Shown: positions 26,101 to 33,202 of the stretch, piece after piece
Position numbering within the stretch: position 1 is the first letter of the stretch
Layout: every line of letters starts with the position of its first letter
Source: Candidatus Omnitrophota bacterium
Lineage (GTDB): Bacteria > Hinthialibacterota > Hinthialibacteria > Hinthialibacterales > Hinthialibacteraceae
NCBI GenBank assembly: GCA_040755155.1
Contig: JBFMBP010000110.1
Coordinates: 1 to 64,000 of the forward strand
Direction: 5' to 3'
Length of the DNA: 64,000 nucleotides
The notes under the pieces: generated by a model
Told to the model about the DNA's origin: nothing
Seen by the model: only the letters and a program-made list of their open reading frames with translations
The model's database searches: none
Made by a program: the position numbers and the translations under genes

Positions 26101-26608
26101 CGGACAAGCGTCCTACAACGGTTCCCAGCGGGCTGTTCTCCGCTATTTCGGCGGGGAAAAGTTGAATATCCTTGGGACTTTCCGCAACGTTGTTTACGCG
26201 AATTTCGAAACTTTTAGATACCGCCATGCCGCTTGAATCTATGCTTTTCACCGAGATAACCAGACTGGGATAAACGAGCCACTCGTAACTCACCCATCCT
26301 GCCAATATCAGTTTATTCTCCTCGAGGCGGAAAAAGTACGTCGCATCGTAATAGGGTTCAGTGAAGACGTACTCGAACGTTTCGTCGGCATCCGGGTCCA
26401 CTGTAGAAAATTCGCCGACTACCGTTCCAATGGGAAGGTTCTCGTCAATCAAGAATGGATTGGTCACGGCGCCATCGGGAATCGGATTTAACAAAATATC
26501 GGTTGGCGCAGAATCCGCCATCAGAACGGTTGGAAACCATCCCAATAACAAAACCAATCCGATCAAGTGAATCCGTCTTAGGCTTGTTGCATTTTGTATT
26601 GACAACAT
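23138..26608 (-). CDS. Large secreted protein with eight cadherin-like repeats
   Basis: This 1156-residue protein has a signal peptide (~12-31, LIGLVLLLGWFPTVLMADS). Eight tandem repeats of ~95 residues follow. They share a P.DI.L opening, ENSPLGTVVG, DxD-rich turns, a YSF..PY.DA.G.F core, LDYE, SLLV.V.SKD and a TFEI.I end. These are cadherin/calx-beta-like features with probable calcium-binding DxD sites. The last ~330 residues form a beta-rich region of two similar parts, each ending in VDNLSVS- or IDNLTVS-type strands, possibly jelly rolls. I start at 26608 because AGGAGG lies 9 nt upstream. It is probably an adhesin or cell-surface glycan binder. Confidence 0.8.
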   Translation of the reverse strand: MLSIQNATSLRRIHLIGLVLLLGWFPTVLMADSAPTDILLNPIPDGAVTNPFLIDENLPIGTVVGEFSTVDPDADETFEYVFTEPYYDATYFFRLEENKLILAGWVSYEWLVYPSLVISVKSIDSSGMAVSKSFEIRVNNVAESPKDIQLFPAEIAENSPLGTVVGRLSAADEDAYETFTYSFVSPYGDADGKFVIDGDQLKVNGDLNYEIYPSLLVTVLVQDSKGLVLAKTFEIKIKDVNERPTNIVMNPADPLVVDENALIGTILGWFSMIDEDLDKSSYYTFTAPYYNANGLFALEGNALKAAQVLDYESLPHSLLVSIQAADSGGLTLGKTFEIKLNDANDPPYDISLYPNWISRGAQPNDIIGYLSSKDVDSSASPFAYSFAEPYLDAGGYFKIEGNELRLAKPVDAGALPPSLVVTVASKDAGGMTLSKSLEIGVMVGPKDILADFTLVKRNAKLETVVSNLSTSHIAYNDPSQFVYNFVGPYYNASGVFALKGNQLVLTRELSQIPYSSLLVSIESKDPVGVTLAKTFVISIVDEENPLLDILLTPAHAEENSPIGSLVGVFSSIGLNEAYTYSFDEPYKDANGLFRLEGNQLKVGGLLDYESQTSLLITVRSTSAGGWTWAKTFDIKIVNINEGITDVVLSPANVNENSPFGTFVGTLSSVDLDTKDAHTYSFVDPYRDANGLFYIEGDKLLVGGALDYETLPNPLLVSVQSKDIDGLTMGKTFAIALNDIDDKSSNIYLNSNAVASKSPAGTVVGSFSTEDVDAGETFTYAFTAPYYNASSLLRIDGAQLITAAPLDAYVDTTLLVSIEARGSRGGSLGKTFEIYVVPAKELLRVEFVEDSINETNFSYSAPGGFNLAALSVGGAPPDSIDGRALIVTAKPGEGVLGIMKTGIAVGSDPVLISMSLQADVPGCSAAIVGLNSPIDNQLGYTLASGADVPVGKMGKVELLYAAPNAQLQPALQVTVPSSAAGPVTVYIDNLTVSYYPSPYVSPAALDVDGSFEGDLSALVKNVNGDAGTVESAANPEGGLGLLLSVGGGAAAANAGAFANALQGGFPQFLQAAVDARLQSGAGGAMALVMTNNNSTIALFVNNSTLPGAGGPAKRLTIGGGFSVENSAMPILCVVQNGAPGMTSAVLVDNLSVSRIIK

Positions 26609-27143
26609 AAACGTTGTCCTCCTTATCCTTGATTCTCTTCGCTCAGTTCCAAATCCATTACCGCCTATTAAAACACAATTATCGTTTCTTTGCCATCGAA
26701 CAAACCATTTATCCATTGGATTTTCATGGATCGTTGACAATCTCTGCGAAACGAGAGAGGAGATGCGATTCCAAAAACGACGCCTTGCAACGACGATTCC
26801 GGCGCGCTGATTATTCCCTTTCGATCTTCCCCCAATTCAACCCAACTCCAACATTATCAAAGTTTCGATAATGCCCTACGCTTCGATCCGCAAAGAATCC
26901 CAACCATTTTAATATATACCGAAAGATATGTCGAGGTCTTATTTCATTTACCTTACGTCTTATTAGCCGAATTAATCTCGCTTTATAATATAACGATTCC
27001 CGCAAAACAACGCTTGAAAAGCGCTTTAGGAAGTATTTTTTTTAACTTCCAGCATTTTATGCGTTTGCGTAAGGCGGATTTCTCTTGGTTTTGGCGATCC
27101 TCTCTTCGATGATTCGCGAGGGAAACGAACGCCAAATGTCTCG
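26609..27143. other. Intergenic region without recognisable gene
   Basis: These 535 bp between two minus-strand genes hold the AGGAGG of the cadherin-like gene at the left edge, then AT-rich DNA with no convincing promoter hexamers. A 64-codon minus-strand frame (26811-27005) has no recognisable features and no good ribosome-binding site. Confidence 0.4.
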
Positions 27144-27977
27144 TTATCGAGGGATTTTTTGCGGTTTCTTATAGCATTCTTTCCCGGCGAGAACGATGGG
27201 AAGCGGCGATTCGCGCTCGCTGCCGTGATCGAGATTGCACTTCAGCATTTCCGGCGTAATCTCTCCTTTGGCATGAAAAACGGACAACCGCCGGCAAAGA
27301 TTCTTCAATTCCCTCACGTTGCCGGGAAAGGGATAATGCAAAAGAAATTCCGCCGCCTCCTTCGTCAACCGTTCAGCTCCGCCGGGATTCATGAAATGCC
27401 GAAAAAGCAACAAGATATCATCTTCCCGGCGGCGCAAGGGCGGCGTCTCGATCCGCAATACGTTTAACCGGTCGAATAAATCGGGAAGAAAGCGTCCGGC
27501 GGCGATATCCCGCTTCATATCGCGGTTCGAAGCCGCCACAACGCGCGTTTGCGTCTGGATCGCCTTCGCGGCGCCGACGCGAGTGAAGGAGCCTTCTTCC
27601 AGAAAACGAAGGAAGCAGCCTTGCAAATCCAACGGCAACGAACTCACTTCGTCGAGAAAAGCGCTGCCTTCGTGGGCGGATTCCAAAAAGCCGATATGGC
27701 GCTTCACGGCGCCGGTGAACGAGCCGCGTTCGTGGCCGAACAGAGACGATTCCGCCGTCGCCGGATGCAGAGAGGCGCAATCGACGACGACGAATTTTCC
27801 CCCTTTGGCCGGTCCCAGGCGATGAATCGCCCGCGCCAATAGTTCTTTTCCCGTTCCTCGTTCCCCCGTGAGGAGAACGGCGTCCCAATGCTCGGCGGCG
27901 GCGTAAACCCTATCCGCCAATTCCAACATGGCCTGACTCTCGCCGATAATGCGAAATTTGGATAAATCCCTTTTCAC
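27144..27977 (-). CDS. Minimal sigma-54 AAA+ activator lacking receiver and DNA-binding domains
   Basis: These 277 residues form a sigma-54 interaction AAA+ domain. Walker A is GERGTGKE (38-45), the sigma-54 contact loop is GSFTGA (85-90, against canonical GAFTGA), and Walker B is AFLDE (~106-110). The arginine-finger region (LRRREDDILLL) and the C-terminal NVRELKN helix are present. There is no response-regulator or GAF domain before it and no Fis-type helix-turn-helix after it; the product ends PIVLAGKECYKKPQKIPR. The start is a GTG with AGGAGG 8 nt upstream, so the short N-terminus is probably real. It may act from solution or have lost its C-terminus. No sigma-54 promoter was identified nearby. 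Confidence 0.8.
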   Translation of the reverse strand: MKRDLSKFRIIGESQAMLELADRVYAAAEHWDAVLLTGERGTGKELLARAIHRLGPAKGGKFVVVDCASLHPATAESSLFGHERGSFTGAVKRHIGFLESAHEGSAFLDEVSSLPLDLQGCFLRFLEEGSFTRVGAAKAIQTQTRVVAASNRDMKRDIAAGRFLPDLFDRLNVLRIETPPLRRREDDILLLFRHFMNPGGAERLTKEAAEFLLHYPFPGNVRELKNLCRRLSVFHAKGEITPEMLKCNLDHGSERESPLPIVLAGKECYKKPQKIPR

Positions 27978-28166
27978 GATGGCGGCCTCCTTCCCGTTGA
28001 TCGGTTTCCGGAAGGGAATTCCGGTTTCGACGAAAAGAAAGCCTAGACGATGGGGCGCCGTCCATTCATCCCCCAAACGCCGCTATTTTGTCCCTATTTT
28101 GCCGTTATTTTACGAAAAAAAGGCCTTTGTAAGCTATTCTTATATCCCATTCCCCCATTCGCGCCG

Positions 28167-29120
28167 TCATTGGCCTTTTACCGCCCATTTCAACAGGGAA
28201 ATCTGAATGCCGTTCAAGCCAGGCAGGAGATAGGCAATATATTCGCTCCCTTCATGCTCGACGATCTCCGGCGCGGCGATGGGCAAGGAACCGACGTACT
28301 TCGAATCGTCATTGACGCCGAACAGGAGAGGATTTTTCGAACGGTATATATGCGATACGGCGTCCGTTCCGTAACGCTGAGTGCGGAAAAGGTAGTAATA
28401 CCCCGAATCGCGGTGAAAAAAAACGAATGGGCATTCCGCCGCCGAGGGGCCATCGCCGCCGATTCCGCCGCTGGATACGATGACGGAGTCGCTCCAGCGC
28501 CGCAGATCGGCGGAAATGCGGCAATAAACCGCCCCCTTGCCTTGGGGATAGGCGGTGTAGTAGCAATAGAAAAGATCGCCCGCCTGCAACGCCATCGGAT
28601 CGCGGGTATTGGCTCCGTATTCTTCCGTAAACATTCCCGAACGCCCGCTGTCGTTCAATTGGCGGGCGAACGTTTTTCCATCCGATCCCGTCGCCAGGCA
28701 GATATGCTGCCAATCTCCGTAGAACATGTAGAAGATGTCTTCGATATGCAGAACGTACGGCGCTTGCAAACCGCCGTCGGTCTCCCCGAAATTGGGGTCG
28801 GCCTGCATAACGACGCCCATCGGCGTCCAATCGGCGCTGGTGATTTCCTCGCCTTGCCAGCGGTAAAAAAGCCGGGTTTTCTGGCCGCAACGGGTATGGC
28901 GGATACACGACCAGAGTTGCCAGGTTCCATCCGCCGCCTGCCAGACGGAAAAATCCACCGGTTGCTGCTTATCCGTCCCTAACGGTCCCAGGTCTGGATT
29001 TCCCGCGATGGTCCAATCTGCGCCGTCGAGCTGGGGAATCCACACTTTTTCTTCCTCCGCGGCCAAAGAACCAGCCTGCGCCAGGATGCAGGCAGCGAAC
29101 AGATAAGCAGACGTTTTCAT
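28167..29120 (-). CDS. Secreted five-bladed beta-propeller protein, GH43-like
   Basis: This 317-residue protein has a signal peptide (~1-21, MKTSAYLFAACILAQAGSLA). Repeating WSCIRHT, YVLHIEDIFYMFYGDW, DPMALQAGDLFYCYYTAY, CPFVFFHRDSGYYYLFRT and PEIVEHEGSEYIAY strands fit a five-bladed propeller as in GH43/GH32/GH130 relatives. Acidic residues at blade starts are present, but I cannot assign a complete catalytic triad. I start at the ATG at 29120 with GGGAGG upstream. It may bind or hydrolyse glycans extracellularly. Confidence 0.65.
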   Translation of the reverse strand: MKTSAYLFAACILAQAGSLAAEEEKVWIPQLDGADWTIAGNPDLGPLGTDKQQPVDFSVWQAADGTWQLWSCIRHTRCGQKTRLFYRWQGEEITSADWTPMGVVMQADPNFGETDGGLQAPYVLHIEDIFYMFYGDWQHICLATGSDGKTFARQLNDSGRSGMFTEEYGANTRDPMALQAGDLFYCYYTAYPQGKGAVYCRISADLRRWSDSVIVSSGGIGGDGPSAAECPFVFFHRDSGYYYLFRTQRYGTDAVSHIYRSKNPLLFGVNDDSKYVGSLPIAAPEIVEHEGSEYIAYLLPGLNGIQISLLKWAVKGQ

Positions 29121-29281
29121 GACAAATACGCCTCCCCGCATGGCGCGTATACCCATGACTCAAGTGCAAAATTTTTTTCTAACATATCATATCCGCAGGA
29201 TTTGTCAAACAAGGGATTGAAGCAGTGAGATCAAGAAAAACTCTCTGCCGGGAGTTCGCGGATAGGTGGAATTTGACTAAA

Positions 29282-29740
29282 TTATGGGAATAGAGTATTT
29301 TGGTTCTCGATGTGGTGAATCAGGACGTTCTTGGTCCAGCCGAATTTCTTGGTCATGCGGATGTAGAACTCGCGTTGAAGGTCGTCTTTACAGTTCATCA
29401 AAATAACGACATTGTGCGTCCACCCAATTTCTCTCACCATTGGTGAGAGTTTTTCATTCCCGCTATAGGTTTCGGAAAATTGTTTCATCCGCCAGAGGTT
29501 TGGGGCGGAAAATCCGTTAACGCCGGGGAATTCCGCTTGGAGGTCTTGAGCAAGCCGTTCGACAATGGACTTGCCCCAAGTTTCTCCCTCTTGCCGTTCC
29601 ACAATCATCCGGCCGATATCCTAATAGAGCGCAATCAACGCTTTGTTGACCGCCTTAAGCGCTTCATACTGGGCGGAACGGATGCGTTGCTTAATCTCTC
29701 CTATGAGGGCGGCATATTGGTCAACATGTTGGTTGGTCAT
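29282..29740 (-). pseudogene. DUF1016 (YhcG-like) gene with internal stop and missing nuclease domain
   Basis: From the ATG at 29738-29740 the frame encodes MTNQHVDQYAALIGEIKQRI...KALIALY, then TAG (29621-29623), then DIGRMIVERQEGETWGKSIVERLAQDLQ...GFSAPNLWRMKQF. That is a DUF1016 N-terminal domain in which the conserved Trp of LYWxIG (TGG) has become TAG. The frame ends at 29282 after HHIENQNTLFP, where an intact protein would continue into a PD-(D/E)XK nuclease domain. So it has both a nonsense mutation and a 3' truncation. The downstream part could still be made from an ATG at 29608, but without its catalytic half. Confidence 0.8.
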
Positions 29741-29747
29741 AGAATTT

Positions 29748-29778
<31 letters not shown>

Positions 29779-29818
29779 AATAATGGATGTTTCACGGGCA
29801 GAAACAACCTAGCCATTG

Positions 29819-29944
29819 TCACCAAGTCTCCTTGTCTCCTTTGGTGGGCTCGCTTCGCTCGACCCACCCTACCCAACTCTCATACCACGCCGCCGCATCC
29901 TCATTATCTCTTTCCGCTTCGGGCCTGAGCCGTATTTCTAACAT
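29819..29944 (-). pseudogene. ParE/RelE-like toxin gene cut by a palindromic repeat
   Basis: An ATG overlapping the antitoxin stop (TAATG) opens MLEIRLRPEAERDNEDAAAWYES, the N-terminus of a ParE/RelE plasmid-stabilisation toxin. Within about 23 codons the frame enters the palindromic repeat at 29843-29868 and ends as WVGWVERSEPTKGDKETW. The remaining ~70 residues of the toxin are gone, so the product cannot be active. Confidence 0.7.
29843..29868. repeat. Palindromic repeat interrupting the toxin gene
   Basis: GGTGGG and CCCACC arms flank CTCGCTTCGCTCGA, which is itself nearly self-complementary. Related sequences lie at 44975-45000 (GTAGGGTGGG...AAGCGAAGCG) and near 10030. Here it replaces or interrupts the toxin reading frame. 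Confidence 0.55.
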
Positions 29945-30153
29945 TACAATCGTTTTCGGATTTTGGCCAACGCATCTTCCGCTAAGCGGCCTTGGTTGCC
30001 GTCAAGTGCGAACGCCTCCAATCTACGATCCAATTCAATTTTCTGCTTTTCGGATAGCGATAACGCCTGTTGGTCTTCCGCAATGCTATCCCAAAGGTCT
30101 TCCACGATCCGCAAACGTTGATCGACTGTGAGATTTCTTATCGATGGATTCAT
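29944..30153 (-). CDS. Addiction-module antitoxin (TIGR02574-like), orphaned
   Basis: This 69-residue protein reads MNPSIRNLTVDQRLRIVEDL, WDSIAEDQQALSLSEKQKIE and LDRRLEAF in sequence. That is the characteristic pattern of the putative addiction-module component family, antitoxins of ParE/RelE toxins. The ATG at 30153 is preferred over a TTG seven codons upstream. Its toxin gene overlaps the stop codon (TAATG) but is destroyed after ~23 codons, so this antitoxin has no local partner. Confidence 0.8.
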   Translation of the reverse strand: MNPSIRNLTVDQRLRIVEDLWDSIAEDQQALSLSEKQKIELDRRLEAFALDGNQGRLAEDALAKIRKRL

Positions 30154-30272
30154 GCTTCTTGCCCTCTTTATCAAACAGAATTATCCAATGGGAAGGGAAA
30201 AGCCGTTTTGTCTCTAGCGAAGTCCTGTTAATTAACCTTAATAAAATCCTAACGCCATCAAGAAAATTCTTT

Positions 30273-31118
30273 TTATTTCAATTCCAACGGCGTTAGTTTG
30301 ATGTTGCGATACGCCACCGGCCCATGATCGCCTTGCAGCATCAGCGGCCCCGCCGGCGCTTCCGGGGCTTGGCGCGATTCGTTCAAGGAAGCCCGCGTGG
30401 GGCCGGTTACTTCCACGTTCTTATGAACCACCGTTCCGTTGTGAGCCACCTTCATGAATTTGGCGTTCTCCGTCTTCTCTCCTTTTTCGTTGAAGCGCGG
30501 AGCGCGGAAAACCACGTCGAAGGATTGCCATTCGCCGGGCGCCTTGCTGGCGTTGACGAGCGGCGGATGTCCCTCGTAGTCTTGTCCGTCTTTGTGGCGG
30601 GCGTAGACTCCGCCGCAATCGCCGTATTTCAGGTCCGTCTTTTGGTAACTGTCGAGCACCTGAATTTCATATAATCCTTGAAAATAAACGCCGGAATTGG
30701 AGCCGACAGGCACATTGAATTCAATATGCAAACGGCAATCGCCGTGTTTATAATCGCTGAGAAGGTTGCAGGTATTTCCTCCCGCTCCATTGACCATGAT
30801 CCCTTCGCCGGGAACGATGTCGAAGCGCTTATTGTCTTTTTCGCCGAGCTTCGCGTCTTTAGCGACCTGCCATTGGCTAGCTTCGGATAATCCATGCCAT
30901 TCGCTCAGGTCTTTACCGTTAAATAGTATTACTGCTTTGGCTTTTGGCTTTTCCGTTTTTTCTTTCTTCGATTCTTTCTCTTTTTGTTTATCCGCTTTGA
31001 CTTTTTCGATTTTCGGTTTTTCCGCTTTCTTTTCGGCGGCGAACGGCGAAGCGCCGATCAAAAACAGTCCTAATGCGAGAATAAGGGGAAAACGGATTTT
31101 ATTTCGCAGGCTCCACAT
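30273..31118 (-). CDS. Secreted DUF1080 protein (3-keto-disaccharide hydrolase-like)
   Basis: This 281-residue protein has a signal peptide (~10-30) and a Lys/Glu-rich linker (~32-62). A DUF1080 concanavalin-like jelly roll follows (~65-281): LFNGKDLSEWHG, HIEFNVPVGSNSGVYFQG, YEIQVLDSY, GGVYARH, GPLMLQGDHGPVAYRNIKL. Some family members hydrolyse 3-keto glycosides and others bind glycans. The family is greatly expanded in Planctomycetes and relatives. The ATG at 31118 has GAGGTG 9 nt upstream; a GTG four codons earlier overlaps that site. Confidence 0.85.
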   Translation of the reverse strand: MWSLRNKIRFPLILALGLFLIGASPFAAEKKAEKPKIEKVKADKQKEKESKKEKTEKPKAKAVILFNGKDLSEWHGLSEASQWQVAKDAKLGEKDNKRFDIVPGEGIMVNGAGGNTCNLLSDYKHGDCRLHIEFNVPVGSNSGVYFQGLYEIQVLDSYQKTDLKYGDCGGVYARHKDGQDYEGHPPLVNASKAPGEWQSFDVVFRAPRFNEKGEKTENAKFMKVAHNGTVVHKNVEVTGPTRASLNESRQAPEAPAGPLMLQGDHGPVAYRNIKLTPLELK

Positions 31119-31201
31119 AATTCTTTTCACCTCAATAGGAAGAATGATTGACTCGAATCGCTCAATTATACTGGATCCTCAAGATTCTAAACAAGGAATC
31201 C

Positions 31202-32122
31202 TCACCATCCCCCGCTGGCGCCGCCGCCGCCGGACTCTCCCCCGCCAAAGCCGCCGAACGATCCTCCGCCACCCCCTCCAGACCCGCTGCCTCCTCCACC
31301 AAAGTCACCGAAGCTGCTTCCTCCTCCGCCAATGCCGCCGAAACCGCCGCCGAAACCGCCGCTTCCGCCAAAATGCGATCCGCCGTTCCAATATCTCCGG
31401 CGAGGTCCACCTCCGCTGATAAACATATAGAGTAAAAACAAATTGGGATGGCGGATGTAAAGCGATAATAAGATAAGGAAAACAATAAATGTGAATCCGA
31501 ATGCAATTTTTCCGAATACATCATGCTTAAAACGCCGGGAAGCGTCCGACCGTTGCGGCTTAGGCGCCGCCAAGCGGGAAATTTCGAATTGGTTAAGGGG
31601 GATATTTTTATCCTGCGCGATTTTTTCCACTAGCGCGGCGGCGAGATTCATTACCCCGTCGCCGTAACGACCCTGCCGGAAAGCGTCCGGCAGCAGCGTC
31701 CGCGTCAACCGCGAGGCTACGGAATCGGGGATGACGCTTTCCATGCCATAGCCGACTTCGAGGCGGTATTTTCGCTCCTTGACGGCGATGAGAAGCAGCA
31801 GTCCGTCGTCTTCGCTCTCTCGGCCTACGCCCCATTGCTTGAATAAATCCACCGCGGCGTCTTCGATGCTTCCATAGCCTTTTTCTTCTATTCTGGAAAT
31901 CGTGGCGACAGCTAGTTCGGCGCCCGTCAATTCTTTCAATTTCCGCGCCAGCGCATTGAGAGATTGTTCTTGGTTATCGGGAATGATCCCAGCGAAATCC
32001 GAAACGAAGTTAACGGGATGAGGCCAATTGGCGCTCGACGTCTCTACATTTCCAGATATCACTAGGAGACAGAATAACATAACGGCCCATCGCGCCGCGA
32101 AAATTCTATTTTCCCGCATCAT
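31202..32122 (-). CDS. TPM-domain membrane protein with glycine-rich tail (YgcG-like)
   Basis: These 306 residues show a signal sequence (~12-30) and a TPM domain (~38-165, NFVSDFAGIIPDNQEQSLNA and GLLLLIAVKERKYRLEVGYG). A transmembrane helix (~205-235) and a C-terminal tail of Gly/Ser/Phe repeats (~245-306) ending GGGASGGW follow. This is the standard YgcG/Psb32-like plan. The domain is periplasmic and linked to membrane-protein repair or phosphatase activity in some relatives. Its start overlaps the stop of the nucleotidyltransferase-like gene by 4 bp. Confidence 0.85.
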   Translation of the reverse strand: MMRENRIFAARWAVMLFCLLVISGNVETSSANWPHPVNFVSDFAGIIPDNQEQSLNALARKLKELTGAELAVATISRIEEKGYGSIEDAAVDLFKQWGVGRESEDDGLLLLIAVKERKYRLEVGYGMESVIPDSVASRLTRTLLPDAFRQGRYGDGVMNLAAALVEKIAQDKNIPLNQFEISRLAAPKPQRSDASRRFKHDVFGKIAFGFTFIVFLILLSLYIRHPNLFLLYMFISGGGPRRRYWNGGSHFGGSGGFGGGFGGIGGGGSSFGDFGGGGSGSGGGGGGSFGGFGGGESGGGGASGGW

Positions 32123-32898
32123 GAGCTCCGCTCGCTTTCTTCATTGCCGCCCAGCCGATCAATAACCTCCGCCAATTGGAAAAGGGCTTCCGTATACTCT
32201 CCGAAAAGACGCGCCATATCGGCAAGGGAAATCGACTCCTGGCCTAGGTCGCATCGCCGTACTGTAAGGCAGGGACTGGCATCAATTATCGCGAGTCTCT
32301 TCAACGACGCCAATATCTCATCCTTGTTTACCGGCGGCTCTTCATTCCCAAAAAATCGCAGCATATTGCGGAACACGGGAAACAACTGCCGCTGCGCATC
32401 CACTAAAATAGTCAGTAATTGGCGACCGCGGCTGCGGCCTCCTTGTTCCATGTATATTTCCCGCAATCGGATCAATTTTCCTTTGATTTGTTCCTCGATC
32501 TTCGCCCGCAGCATCTCGCGGGGAATCGTCAATTCCCGCAAACGGTTGGTTTCCCCGGCAATTTGCAAGCCTTTATCCTTCATCTCGATCAATTCCAACG
32601 GAAACGTATCCGCCGAACGGAGGAACGTCTCCACGGACAGGCACAGCGGCGCAACGATTCGGCGTTTCAAACCTTTCCTCACGATGGGCTGCAATTGTTC
32701 CGCATCGGAGAACGCAAACCGGTCGAATAGAATCAGGGAATTGACGTCAGATTTTTGGGAATGATAATCCTTCGTCGTCACGCTGCCGTATAAGTACATC
32801 GAATCGATTCGAGATTGGAAAATATTCTCTATTTCCGTGAAATAGGCTTTCAAAACGGGTTGAATCCGCTCATGGATCGTTTCTAAATGGCGAATCAT
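32119..32898 (-). CDS. Nucleotidyltransferase-fold protein with degenerate catalytic site
   Basis: This 259-residue protein has an N-terminal MNT-like nucleotidyltransferase core (~30-60). MYLYGSVTT supplies the GS signature, but the metal-binding pair that should read SDxD is SDVN, so one catalytic Asp is Asn. The rest (~60-259) is helical, with no HEPN motif that I can identify. It has GAGGGA at good spacing before the ATG and overlaps the TPM gene by 4 bp, so the two are co-translated. Function unknown; loss of the second Asp suggests a binding or regulatory role. Confidence 0.6.
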   Translation of the reverse strand: MIRHLETIHERIQPVLKAYFTEIENIFQSRIDSMYLYGSVTTKDYHSQKSDVNSLILFDRFAFSDAEQLQPIVRKGLKRRIVAPLCLSVETFLRSADTFPLELIEMKDKGLQIAGETNRLRELTIPREMLRAKIEEQIKGKLIRLREIYMEQGGRSRGRQLLTILVDAQRQLFPVFRNMLRFFGNEEPPVNKDEILASLKRLAIIDASPCLTVRRCDLGQESISLADMARLFGEYTEALFQLAEVIDRLGGNEESERSS

Positions 32899-33054
32899 GC
32901 GAGCGTCCCTCTGATTTTTTTATGCCGCGAAAAAATAGCCCTTTTGGCAATTCATTAGATAAAACGTTGAGAATCGATTTTTATATCGCGTTTCATTTGC
33001 TAATAAATCCTTTAGAAGATTTTTTACTTTCTCCTAACAACTCTCTAACGCATC

Positions 33055-33083
33055 CTGACAGAATCCAAAATGAAGCCTATACT
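33055..33083 (+). promoter_or_regulatory. Sigma-70 promoter upstream of the porin
   Basis: CTGACA (33055-33060) and TATACT (33078-33083) are spaced 17 nt and give a leader of ~100 nt. The region just upstream is AT-rich. No clear Pho-box was found, although the porin resembles phosphate-type porins. Confidence 0.6.
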
Positions 33084-33202
33084 TTAGTCTAGGATATTCA
33101 AAATTGTTCCGATAATTTCTTTATCTCGCCATAGCCGAACGGCGGGGGCCATTTGTACGATCATATTCCTTTTCTATGGGGATTGGCATGGATAGAGAAT
33201 CG

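Noticed and set aside
29621-29623. TAG in the DUF1016 gene as a recoded sense codon.
   Set aside because: The gene is also truncated at its 3' end, and other genes here show no in-frame TAG, so a nonsense mutation is simpler.
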